Assembly: GCA_020354645.1 (NCBI GenBank)
Contig: CP070652.1
Coordinates: 657,786 to 721,785 of the forward strand
Direction: 5' to 3'
Source: Deltaproteobacteria bacterium
GTDB lineage: Bacteria > Desulfobacterota > Desulfobacteria > Desulfobacterales > G020354645
DNA length: 64,000 nt
Notes under the pieces: generated by a model
What the model saw: only the letters and a program-made list of their open reading frames with translations
What the model was told of the DNA's origin: nothing
Databases searched by the model: none
Made by a program: the position numbers and the translations under genes
Shown here: in pieces, positions 55,958 to 63,829 of the stretch
Position numbering within the stretch: position 1 is the stretch's first letter
Layout: every line of letters begins with the position of its first letter

Positions 55958-56671
55958 ATGTTGGTCGCAAACTGGATGACAAGAAATGTTATCGCGGTAG
56001 ACAAGTGCGATTCCGTTGAAGTCGCCGAGGATCTGCTAAAACAGCATAGTATCAGCTTATTGCCGGTAATGGCACAAGAAAAGCTTTGCGGAGTTGTTTC
56101 CAGTGGTGATTTATATCGGACAATAAATTCTTTAGCCGCAGCGCAGGAGGATCTTGATCTTAAAGATAAGGTCTCGCATATGACGGTCGGTCAGGTAATG
56201 ACACCAAACGTTATTACCGTGCCCGCAGACTTTACGGTGGAAGAAACGATTGAACTTCTAATTAAAAATAAGATCCATGGAGTTCCTGTAACTAATGATA
56301 AAAAAGAGGTCTTAGGAGTTATCACCCAAACGGATTTATTAAAAGCCGTTGTTGACTTGACGGGTGCCAGCCGCAGAGGTATACAATATGGCTTTGTGGT
56401 GGAAGATCGCCCAGGCTCGATCAAGGAACTTATTGATACAATTCACAATTTCGGCGGTCGCATGGCCAGTATTATGACGTCCTATGAGGGCGTACCAGGC
56501 GGATACCGCCGAGCCTATATTCGGATGTACGGTATCGATCGATTCCGGCTGAACAGCCTCAATGAAGCGCTCGAAGAAAAAGCGAATCTTGTTTATGTCG
56601 TCGATCATCTTGAGATCCGAAAAGAGATATCTACGAACGCAAATTCAATCGCTCTTTGTCCATCCAAATAA
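55958..56671 (+). CDS. CBS-CBS-ACT protein (diverged paralogue)
   Basis: 237 aa, same order as its neighbour but less similar: LVANWMTRNVIAVD, GVVSSGDLYRTI and GVITQTDLLKAVVDLTG, then the ACT-like GIQYGFVVEDRPGSIKELID. The second CBS is well conserved, the first less so (GVVSSGDL in place of GIVTDRDL). GGAGGA precedes the ATG. The cytidylate-kinase-like gene follows after 47 nt. Confidence 0.91.
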   Translation: MLVANWMTRNVIAVDKCDSVEVAEDLLKQHSISLLPVMAQEKLCGVVSSGDLYRTINSLAAAQEDLDLKDKVSHMTVGQVMTPNVITVPADFTVEETIELLIKNKIHGVPVTNDKKEVLGVITQTDLLKAVVDLTGASRRGIQYGFVVEDRPGSIKELIDTIHNFGGRMASIMTSYEGVPGGYRRAYIRMYGIDRFRLNSLNEALEEKANLVYVVDHLEIRKEISTNANSIALCPSK

Positions 56672-56718
56672 ACCAAGAAGAGATAATCAAAAAAATCGAA
56701 ATAAATACGAGGTGTTAT

Positions 56719-57462
56719 ATGGTCTCCCCTAATACTTATTTTGAAAATTATCTTAGACAAAATAAAAACAGCAAATTTAATGAATTCAACCAAGTGGATA
56801 AACACGCGACAGAAATAGAAAAAAGGTTGCAGAAGCTTGAAAAGATAAAAGCAACGCTTGAGTTGCCCAATACGATTTGCTTATCACGACAAATCGGGAT
56901 CGGCGCCCTGGGTAGTGCCGAAATGTTAGGACAAAAATTGGGATATTTTGTTGCCGATCGAGAGATAGTAACCCAAATTGCCAGAAATGGCTATTATAGC
57001 CAGAGAGCTGTTAAATTATTTGACGAACGTTATCCTGGAAAAATGAATGAGTTGATGTCAAAATATTTTTCAGTTAAGTCATTCGACTTTAAAGATTACA
57101 TGCAGCATCTGATCGCGGCCATTTACACCCTTGCTGAGACCGGACCTACCATTTTTGTCGGCAGGGGAGCATACAGAATTATCCCGTGTGAATATGTATT
57201 AGGGATTCGACTCATCGCATCAATGCAATACCGGGTAAAGCGTGTGGCGCATCTATACTCGTTGGGAGAAGATGTTGCAGAAGAAAAATTAAAGCAAATG
57301 GACAGTGAACAGAAAGATTTTTTCAGAAAAGCATTCGGAAAAACAGGACCATCTCCATCCGAATTTGATCTTGTTATCAATCTTGACTACTTTCATGATC
57401 ACCAGTGGATTGCGTCCGTAATAGAACATGCTTTCAGACAGAAGTTTGGAGCTGCTGAATAA
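56719..57462 (+). CDS. Cytidylate-kinase-like protein
   Basis: 247 aa from ATG 56719, with GAGG upstream; a TTG start 63 nt earlier would overlap the preceding gene. Residues about 55-245 match the cytidylate kinase-like family: ICLSRQIGIGALGSAEMLGQ, LGYFVADREIV, FVGRGAYRIIP and a late FDLVINLDYF. The P-loop is closer to canonical than in the two BON-bearing paralogues but has G-I-G-A-L where G-S-G-G is usual. No BON-like tail is present. Confidence 0.82.
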   Translation: MVSPNTYFENYLRQNKNSKFNEFNQVDKHATEIEKRLQKLEKIKATLELPNTICLSRQIGIGALGSAEMLGQKLGYFVADREIVTQIARNGYYSQRAVKLFDERYPGKMNELMSKYFSVKSFDFKDYMQHLIAAIYTLAETGPTIFVGRGAYRIIPCEYVLGIRLIASMQYRVKRVAHLYSLGEDVAEEKLKQMDSEQKDFFRKAFGKTGPSPSEFDLVINLDYFHDHQWIASVIEHAFRQKFGAAE

Positions 57463-57548
57463 CCTCAGAAGATATTAGGTTGTCACACTTGAGTTGAAGA
57501 AGGAATTTTTACGATAAACGCAAAAAAATTCACCTTGGGGAGTATTTG

Positions 57549-58451
57549 GTGAACACGTCCGAATCCGTTCCAGTTATTTTTTCGATTTTTTTCGAAGAAT
57601 TTAAAAAATGGATTGTGGCCGCAGGTGATTCGAAAAAATACTCAAGATGGATCTGGGTCACAGCCGGTTTTGTTTTTGCCTTGATTGTCGGCGTTATAAG
57701 ATATCTTACCGGGCCGGAACTGTCTTTTTCGATCTTTTATATTTTTCCTGTCATTCTGGTAACCTGGAAGGTGGGGAAGTGGGCGGGTCTTTTCATCGCG
57801 TCAATCAGCGCCGCATCTTGGTTGGTCGCGGATTTGATGATGCTGAATGCTTTTTCAAACAGTATTATACCTTTTGTCAATGAAACGTTACGTTTAATAG
57901 TATTTTTAGCCATTTCATGGGTAACCTATAAATTAAAGATTTCTCTGGAAAACCAAAAGATACTTGCTCGCACAGATCCCTTGACAGGTATAGTCAACCG
58001 AAGGGCCTTTCTGGAATTAGCCAACTTAGAACTGCGCAAAGCTCTCAGATTTGAGTACTCTATATCTTTGATATATATCGATCTCGATAATTTTAAGAAA
58101 ATAAATGACCGGTTTGGTCATTCTGCCGGGGATATTCTTTTGAGATCGGTCGCGAACCTCATAAATCAAAATATACGCGAGATAGATATTTTCGGGCGTA
58201 TGGGTGGCGACGAATTTTGCATTTTATTATCAAAGACGGAACAAAAGTCCGTTCATACCGTAGCAACCAAGCTTCAGAACGAGCTGTTGGATCTGGTTCG
58301 CAAAAATTGTTGGCCGGTGACGTTCAGTATGGGGATGGTTACTTACGATAAGCCGCCATTTAGCGTCGAAACAATGATAAAAGAGGCGGATAGGCAGATG
58401 TATTCAGCCAAAAAGAAGGGAAAAAGCACCATAATATTTTGCAGCATTTAA
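57549..58451 (+). CDS. Diguanylate cyclase (GGDEF) with membrane domain
   Basis: 300 aa. Four to five membrane helices (about 30-135) precede a GGDEF domain (about 145-300) with DPLTGIVNRRAFL, IYIDLDNFKKIND and GRMGGDEFCILLS. The active-site GGDEF is intact, so it should make c-di-GMP. A typical RxxD inhibitory site is not evident. GTG 57549 is preferred since GGGGAG lies 6 nt upstream. The PilZ protein at 3.3 kb is a possible effector. Confidence 0.92.
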   Translation: MNTSESVPVIFSIFFEEFKKWIVAAGDSKKYSRWIWVTAGFVFALIVGVIRYLTGPELSFSIFYIFPVILVTWKVGKWAGLFIASISAASWLVADLMMLNAFSNSIIPFVNETLRLIVFLAISWVTYKLKISLENQKILARTDPLTGIVNRRAFLELANLELRKALRFEYSISLIYIDLDNFKKINDRFGHSAGDILLRSVANLINQNIREIDIFGRMGGDEFCILLSKTEQKSVHTVATKLQNELLDLVRKNCWPVTFSMGMVTYDKPPFSVETMIKEADRQMYSAKKKGKSTIIFCSI

Positions 58452-58501
58452 GTCCCCCAGGGGATTAACTCTCAACGTGATTGCACAAAATGAGGCGGGA
58501 C

Positions 58502-59071
58502 ATGAAGATCTATACCGGTAAGGGTGATAATGGGACAGCGGGACTTCTCAGTGGTGAACGGGGTCCCAAAAGCCATGAACGCATCGATGCCATTGGGGAT
58601 ATAGATGAGCTGACTTCCTCGCTCGGTCTGTTGCGGGTCAACCTGCCGAAAGAAAATGAGGAGATCGGCAAAGAGATTAAGCGGATCCAATCAGATCTAT
58701 TGTGTGTAGGTGCTTTGATTTCAACTTGGCGGGATGCACCGGTTATCAAGAAACTGAAGCAAATCAATAAAGAGCACATTGATTTTTTGGAAGCAGCCAT
58801 CGATCGAGTGGATCAAAAAATGCCCCCGCTTGAACATTTCATTCTTCCCGATGGCCATCCGGCGGCTGCTTGGGCTCATTTTGCGAGAACCATCTGTCGT
58901 CGAACAGAGAGGCATGTCGTTCGCCTGTCTGTTGAAATCAAGGTGGGCATACATCCTAAGCTACTTCGCTGGGTAATTATTTACCTTAATCGTTTGTCAG
59001 ACTACTTGTACGTCGTTGGCCGTTATTGCAATTACCTGGCAGGCATAGCGGATGATGTGTGGAAAATGTGA
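58502..59071 (+). CDS. Cob(I)alamin adenosyltransferase, PduO type
   Basis: 189 aa. It moves the adenosyl group of ATP to cob(I)alamin to make adenosylcobalamin. The N-terminal IYTGKGDNGTAGLLSGER is the ATP-binding signature; further on are DELTSSLGLLR and the RRTERHVVRL motif, then LNRLSDYLYVVGRY. The ATG at 58502 has GAGGCGGG upstream; the longer TTG start is unlikely. It fits the corrinoid enzyme use suggested at the start of the window. Confidence 0.94.
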   Translation: MKIYTGKGDNGTAGLLSGERGPKSHERIDAIGDIDELTSSLGLLRVNLPKENEEIGKEIKRIQSDLLCVGALISTWRDAPVIKKLKQINKEHIDFLEAAIDRVDQKMPPLEHFILPDGHPAAAWAHFARTICRRTERHVVRLSVEIKVGIHPKLLRWVIIYLNRLSDYLYVVGRYCNYLAGIADDVWKM

Positions 59072-59110
59072 AACAGAAAAACCGACAAGGTTATTATAAG
59101 GGCCTGGATC

Positions 59111-59127
59111 TTTTACAGCCTGTAAGA
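59111..59127. promoter_or_regulatory. Third copy of the TTTTACA dyad
   Basis: TTTTACA-GCC-TGTAAGA has the same half-sites and 3-nt spacer as the two putative enhancer sites, with one change. It lies between convergent genes and no sigma-54 promoter is at the expected distance, so a terminator-like stem is as likely. Confidence 0.35.
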
Positions 59128-59173
59128 ATAAACATAAAAAAAGTTTCAGGCATTCTTTTGGTTCTGTGACAGT

Positions 59174-59443
59174 TTAAAATTGTGAAGCTATTTGTTGAAG
59201 ATAATACTTAAAGTCTTCTAGCGCTTCTTCCTCGAATAAAGAAATTAAATCTTTATACAGCGCCATATCCATGATGTGTACTCCCCAGCCCAGATTTTCT
59301 AGTTCCAAATTTGCAGAATTTAAGGGAGCGATAACCCTACGTTGTTTGAGGTCCCTGAAATCCGTAAGAAATCCTGCAACTTCAATATTACTCAAGCCCT
59401 TTTTTTTTAGCTTCAATAATAACATGATGAATTTGCCTTTCAT
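59174..59443 (-). CDS. Hypothetical protein, 89 aa
   Basis: I do not recognise it. The ATG at 59443 follows GAGGAAG, and an upstream ATG is less likely. It is a charged, helical, soluble protein with KGKFIMLLLKLKKKGLSNIE at the start, a central strand-like VIAPLNSANLELENLGWGVH, and an acidic helix at the end. It lies 68 nt after the Usp gene on the minus strand and is probably co-transcribed. Confidence 0.65.
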   Translation of the reverse strand: MKGKFIMLLLKLKKKGLSNIEVAGFLTDFRDLKQRRVIAPLNSANLELENLGWGVHIMDMALYKDLISLFEEEALEDFKYYLQQIASQF

Positions 59444-59511
59444 TGACACTTCCTCTCTGGCAAATATAGGTCGCATGAGTTGTCTGATCCGGTTAGACCG
59501 CCTGCGTTTAC

Positions 59512-59961
59512 TTATTCAACACGCCGTGAACGAACAATTAGCAAAGATCGGTCAATGCGCTGAAGTACCCCGGCGGCTACACTCCCGTAAAAAGTGCGTG
59601 CCGAGCCACCGAGTCCATGACTGGCCATTGCGATGAGATCTGCATTTTCTTTTTCGGCAGTATTGATAATTGTGGAAACGACAGATCCCTGTCCGATAAG
59701 GATTTTGGTTTTTATGTCTTTTTTTTGCAAGTCCTGCTGAACAGATGCTAAGTATGATTCGACTTCTTTCCGTTGGTTTTGACTCTCCTTCCGATAATTC
59801 GTTACGTCCACCACCTCGTCAATCCCCAGAATAAGTTCCGGTTCTTCAACTCTAAATAAAATTACTTCGGCATTGTAACAGGCTGCAAGATTCACCGCCT
59901 GGGGCAATATGGTCTCGGCTCGTTTGGATCCGTCCAAGGGAACAGGTATGGTTTTATACAT
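59512..59961 (-). CDS. Universal stress protein
   Basis: 149 aa, one UspA domain: YKTIPVPLDGSKRAETILPQ at the start and ASHGLGGSARTFYGSVAAGV as the ATP loop, then DRSLLIVRSR. The ATG at 59961 has AAGGAGG upstream and is preferred to one 27 nt earlier. It has the G-x2-G-x9-G(S) form of ATP-binding Usp. The repeat element begins about 34 nt upstream, so its promoter probably lies in or beside the repeat. Confidence 0.92.
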   Translation of the reverse strand: MYKTIPVPLDGSKRAETILPQAVNLAACYNAEVILFRVEEPELILGIDEVVDVTNYRKESQNQRKEVESYLASVQQDLQKKDIKTKILIGQGSVVSTIINTAEKENADLIAMASHGLGGSARTFYGSVAAGVLQRIDRSLLIVRSRRVE

Positions 59962-59994
59962 AAAAACCTCCTTATACATCTTATACACCTACTA

Positions 59995-60299
59995 TAGTGA
60001 TTCTCAAAATAACGTTCCGAAATAAAGCAGAATGAAGAGGTCCGGTCAGGGGGTAAATTTTTGTCGTCAAGATGCAGAATCGCAGCCCCCTTGGCTTGGA
60101 AATGGCCACTTCCTATCAATTGACCCCTCTGCCAGTTATACCGTATTGTGGTTAACACAAAGACTCACCGTCGTTTGCTCATCCAGGCAGCAACAGCCCT
60201 TTGTCGCTTAGAATCATCGAGGTAATCAGCTTGTCGACAAAAAATTTACCCCCTGTCCGGGCCTCGTGCAATCGGAATATTATTTTGAGAATCACTCTA
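59995..60299. mobile_element. 305-bp element with long terminal inverted repeats
   Basis: The ends are inverted copies of one another over about 75 nt: TAGTGATTCTCAAAATAA at the left, and the inverse of TAGAGTGATTCTCAAAATAA at the right, followed inside by GGGGGTAAATTTTTGTCG on both sides. No transposase is encoded. A half copy lies at 1501-1622. This fits a MITE or REP-like non-autonomous element. Confidence 0.75.
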
Positions 60300-60313
60300 A
60301 TATTTACCAGTCG

Positions 60314-60544
60314 TTAGCACTCGGTCGATTGATTTTCTGAGAAACACCACCAACACTTCTCTTCAGTGGACCCGTGTGTATCCTCTGTCCAACAGCTTTC
60401 CAATACATTTACTAACAATTTGGCTATTGTCTCTTTATCACTATTATACAATGCATGAAATGTGCCAGTAGCCTTAAGCTCTATCTGGTGCCGAAAAATA
60501 TTCATAATCGAGGCATTTCGGTCGGCAAAAGCGATATTTTTCAC
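60314..60544 (-). CDS. Possible small protein, 76 aa
   Basis: An open frame starting at GTG without a ribosome site. The sequence (IMNIFRHQIELKATGTFHAL, later CWWCFSENQSTEC) matches nothing that I know. The Cys- and Trp-rich end is unusual. It lies between the repeat element and the receiver-CBS gene. It may be chance. Confidence 0.3.
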   Translation of the reverse strand: MKNIAFADRNASIMNIFRHQIELKATGTFHALYNSDKETIAKLLVNVLESCWTEDTHGSTEEKCWWCFSENQSTEC

Positions 60545-60621
60545 TAAGGTTTAGAAAAAATTAGAGGTCAAGTTTCGAAAAAGTTCGAAATTAGAAAATC
60601 ATATACCGAATTCGATAAGCA

Positions 60622-61527
60622 TTATTCTCTAAGAATTCTCTCCATTTCAAAAAACAGGTCCTGCTCCCGAATGACACCGACAACTTCCCCGGAAACTACG
60701 ACCGCCAGTCTCCGAACTTTATTTTCAAGCATCATGTATGCGGCTTCCATTAGGCTTGCTTTTCCATCTATAGTTATCGGTGCAGGGGACATGACATCCT
60801 TAATTTTTGTGTCAGCGTTCCTCTTTATTTCCTTGCTGAACATTCCGGCCCAAAACATAGGAGAGTATTGAATGGTGTCTGCGGTGGAGGGTTTAGGGGC
60901 CGACAGGTAGGCCGGCATTATCATTTCAAGCAGATCCGTTATCGCAAGACTCCCAATAACATTTTTATTATTATTATCCATCACGAGGATGGAGCGGTGA
61001 CCCGTTTCCATGATCCGGCTGGTGGATGCTATGGAGGTAAATGACGTTTTCAATTTTAAAATGGCATCTTTTACGCTGGCATCCTCACTAATTGTGGAAT
61101 ATTCCTCAAAGGTAACCATGACGCCCAAAACCCTTTTTTCTTCGATGATGCCCGGCTCTCTATTGTATTGGAAGGCATCATTGATTTTAGCCGAAAGCAG
61201 GTCTATATCACAAGGTTTTGTCAAATAATCGACGGCTCCGTCAGCGAGGGCTTTCTCGGCGGACGGCAGCGCCCCGTGTCCGGTAAGCATGATTACCGGT
61301 ATGCCCGGGACACGTTTTTTTATCTCTTTCAAGACCTGGTGGCCGTCCATACCGTGCATTTTGACATCAAGGATCACCACATCCGGATTTTCATTAAGTT
61401 TATCGATGGCTTCTTCGCCACTGGCTGCCAGGATAGTTTCGAATCCTCGTCTGTTCAGAATCTTTTTGGTGGTCGCCCGAAACTGTTTTTCATCATCGAC
61501 CATTAACACCTTTATTTTTTCATTCAT
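60622..61527 (-). CDS. Response regulator with CBS output domain
   Basis: 301 aa. The receiver (1-120) has LMVDDEKQF, phosphoacceptor in VVILDVKMHG, Thr in IMLTGHGA and Lys in YLTKPCDI. A CBS pair (about 140-300) follows, with VTFEEYSTISEDA, VIGSLAITDLLEM, IKDVMSPAPITI and VVGVIREQDLFFE. The insert between the CBS motifs resembles that in 39962-40516. It joins phosphorylation and adenine-nucleotide sensing in one protein. CGGAGA lies before the ATG at 61527. It reads the same way as the DASS carrier upstream. Confidence 0.92.
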   Translation of the reverse strand: MNEKIKVLMVDDEKQFRATTKKILNRRGFETILAASGEEAIDKLNENPDVVILDVKMHGMDGHQVLKEIKKRVPGIPVIMLTGHGALPSAEKALADGAVDYLTKPCDIDLLSAKINDAFQYNREPGIIEEKRVLGVMVTFEEYSTISEDASVKDAILKLKTSFTSIASTSRIMETGHRSILVMDNNNKNVIGSLAITDLLEMIMPAYLSAPKPSTADTIQYSPMFWAGMFSKEIKRNADTKIKDVMSPAPITIDGKASLMEAAYMMLENKVRRLAVVVSGEVVGVIREQDLFFEMERILRE

Positions 61528-61573
61528 AACATAAATCTCCGTGCGCTTATGCGGCAAATTTTGACACGCTTCT

Positions 61574-61735
61574 TCAAAGCAAGCCTAACTTTAGTAAAAC
61601 ACCCAGTAGAAGCATAATAAGCGTGACGACGAAAAAAAACTTACGTTCCGTGTTTCTGCCGAAGTAGATTTTACCATTTTGATGCAATCGAATTTTTGCT
61701 TGCTGACAGGCGCTTTTTTGATAGCTCTTTGCCAT
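61574..61735 (-). CDS. Small single-TM protein, 53 aa
   Basis: ATG at 61735, TGA at 61574-61576. A polar N-terminal part (MAKSYQKSACQQAKIRLHQN, then GKIYFGRNTERK) leads into one membrane helix, FFFVVTLIMLLLGVLLKLGL. AGGG lies about 8 nt before the ATG. It lies between the receiver-CBS gene and the DASS carrier on the same strand. It is parallel in position to the 29-aa ORF by the SLC13/RCK carrier, though not similar in sequence. Confidence 0.55.
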   Translation of the reverse strand: MAKSYQKSACQQAKIRLHQNGKIYFGRNTERKFFFVVTLIMLLLGVLLKLGLL

Positions 61736-61779
61736 GGTGCATCCCTTTTTTTAATCGACAATTTTAAATCTGAATTTTT

Positions 61780-61978
61780 TAATTACTTGAGAGGTCGGGG
61801 AGTTTTATTGATCCATTGTCGTAAGTCTTTTGTTTTTCTGCAATTTGGCAGCGGGGGAGACCGCAGCCACCGAAGGTGGAATGCGCAGGGGGCAAGTATC
61901 CCCCGCTGCCGAATTGCTTAGAAAAACAAAGACCGGAGGCACAGAGTCAAAAAAACTCCCCGACCCCTCAATTACTTA
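61780..61978. repeat. Long imperfect inverted repeat abutting a stop codon
   Basis: Arms of about 78 nt (61780-61858 and 61899-61978) pair imperfectly, for example GGTCGGGGAGTTTT with AAAACTCCCCGACC and GGCAGCGGGGGA with TCCCCCGCTGCC. The loop has its own stem, CCACC-GAA-GGTGG. The outer end reaches the stop codon of the DASS carrier, so it probably serves as its terminator. Confidence 0.8.
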
Positions 61979-63829
61979 AAATCCCGGAAGGTCACCGAAC
62001 CCTCTGAACATCCAATAACCCGCCGTTAGTAAGATGAGAAAGATGTTGGCAACGACCCACATGATAATTCCGACTCTGATATAATCTTTTGGCTCGAGGT
62101 AGCCACTGGCATAGACAATTGCGTTTGGCGGCGTACCGATGATCAGGCAATAAGCAAAGGAAGAGGCGCACGCTGTGCCCATTGCCATAAACGGCAGAAA
62201 AATGGTTCCCGGGTGAACCAAAGCTGCCATATTCAAGGATATGGGACCGACCGCTGCCGCAGCCGGACCGTCGGCCATCAGATTGGTAATAGCGGCCGTA
62301 AGGCCGTTGTTGACCAGCATCAGAGGAATTCCAGAATCGACACCCAGTGGGGCGAGCATCTCAATACAGGTTTTTGCCAGCCAATAGGCAGCTCCCGTAC
62401 CGTCAAGGGTTCTTCCGAAAATAATGGCTCCGGCATAAAGCCAGACCACTCCCCAGTCTACTTTTTCCTGGTAGTCTCTCCAGTTAACAACACCCGCCAT
62501 AATATAGGCCGCTGCTCCTGCAATTGCGATCACACCGATCCCAAGCCGCACCGGATAAATGCCCATATCGAAGAAGATCTTCTCCGTAAACCAGCCCCCC
62601 AGCATGATCAGGAAGATGATCAATGCCCAGATTTGTTTTTTGTTCCAGCCGCCCATCTTTCCTATTTCATTTTTTAATTGATCCATGGCCGGGGCCAAGG
62701 AGCTGACCCGCGGTTTAAACCGCCAATTCACAATGAACCAGGTAACCGGAATCATGACCAAAACAAAAGGCATGGCATAGCTCACCCACTGAAAATAACC
62801 GATGTCGAAACCGAACATATCATCCAGGTAAGTCATCATGATTACATTTCTGGCACCGCCGGATGGCGCACCGAAACCGCCGACGTTACAGGCCATGGCT
62901 ATTGTAATCATCAGCATCTTAGCCAACTCCGGATCTTCCGGCACTTCTTTTGTCAAGCTGTTTTGATAAAGTAGTATGCCAATAGGAAGAAACATGGCAG
63001 CCAGAGCGTGGTCGGAGATAAATGATGCCAGTGGAGAAATGATGATAAAAAAGATGAGAGAGATCCATCTGGTGTTTGGGACGGCCAGCTTTCTGAAAAT
63101 TAACAGGCAGACCCGCTTATCCACCCCCGTTTTTACAAAAGCAACGGCAAACATGAGGCTGCCCATAATAAACCAGCAGGCATCACTCCAGTAGAGCATG
63201 GCCACCTCATTTCTTGTTACAACGCCTGTAAAAACCAGGATCAACCCAATACAAAACGCTACCCCCGGGAGGGGGATACACTCCGTCAAAAAGCAAAAGA
63301 CAACAAACACCGCCATGGCAATGGCCACCTTGATATGCCAGGCGCCCTTATCCGCCGCTTTCTTATCTTGGCCGACCAAATTTTCATATTTGAGCCTATC
63401 CTTTCTTAGCTCCAGTGATTTTGCCATCAGGCTTGCAAAAGCCTTACGGGTAACATTTTCCTTAATATGCCGTTGGGCCCTCTCGAGGTTTTTTGGATCC
63501 GCCTGAATCTTGTATTTTTTGCACCAATTTAGATCGCGTTTTAAAAACCGTTGCTGGGTGAGAGCTCCCATGCGCATATTGCGCTCCATCATCTGAGCGG
63601 CCAGAAGCTGCCATTGGGATACATCTGAGCTCTTTAAACCGAAAAGTTCTTTAGTGATATAATTCACAACAGCTTCAGGCCCCACCCTGTATTCCGTGCC
63701 CACATCCTTCATGCCATAAGGGGTCGGCAACATCAAAATTAGAAAAAACAGCCCCACCGGAAAAATGAAAAGTTTCCAATTTACATACTTGTCGTATCCG
63801 GTTTCCTTGCGGGTCCTCTTATCAGTCAT
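61976..63829 (-). CDS. DASS (SLC13) family anion symporter, long N-terminus
   Basis: 617 aa. TM1 (about 20-40) is followed by a soluble, charged region of about 125 residues, then the carrier core from about 165. Signatures are CFLTECIPLPGVAFCIGLIL, the SFISDHALAAMFLPIGILLY segment, GAPSGGARNVIMMTYL and, near the end, LIIGTPPNAIVYASGYLEP. The long N-terminal insert is unlike the other DASS carriers here. The substrate is probably a dicarboxylate or sulfate. GGAAGGA precedes the ATG. No promoter is obvious in 63830-64000, which has no other gene. Confidence 0.9.
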   Translation of the reverse strand: MTDKRTRKETGYDKYVNWKLFIFPVGLFFLILMLPTPYGMKDVGTEYRVGPEAVVNYITKELFGLKSSDVSQWQLLAAQMMERNMRMGALTQQRFLKRDLNWCKKYKIQADPKNLERAQRHIKENVTRKAFASLMAKSLELRKDRLKYENLVGQDKKAADKGAWHIKVAIAMAVFVVFCFLTECIPLPGVAFCIGLILVFTGVVTRNEVAMLYWSDACWFIMGSLMFAVAFVKTGVDKRVCLLIFRKLAVPNTRWISLIFFIIISPLASFISDHALAAMFLPIGILLYQNSLTKEVPEDPELAKMLMITIAMACNVGGFGAPSGGARNVIMMTYLDDMFGFDIGYFQWVSYAMPFVLVMIPVTWFIVNWRFKPRVSSLAPAMDQLKNEIGKMGGWNKKQIWALIIFLIMLGGWFTEKIFFDMGIYPVRLGIGVIAIAGAAAYIMAGVVNWRDYQEKVDWGVVWLYAGAIIFGRTLDGTGAAYWLAKTCIEMLAPLGVDSGIPLMLVNNGLTAAITNLMADGPAAAAVGPISLNMAALVHPGTIFLPFMAMGTACASSFAYCLIIGTPPNAIVYASGYLEPKDYIRVGIIMWVVANIFLILLTAGYWMFRGFGDLPGF

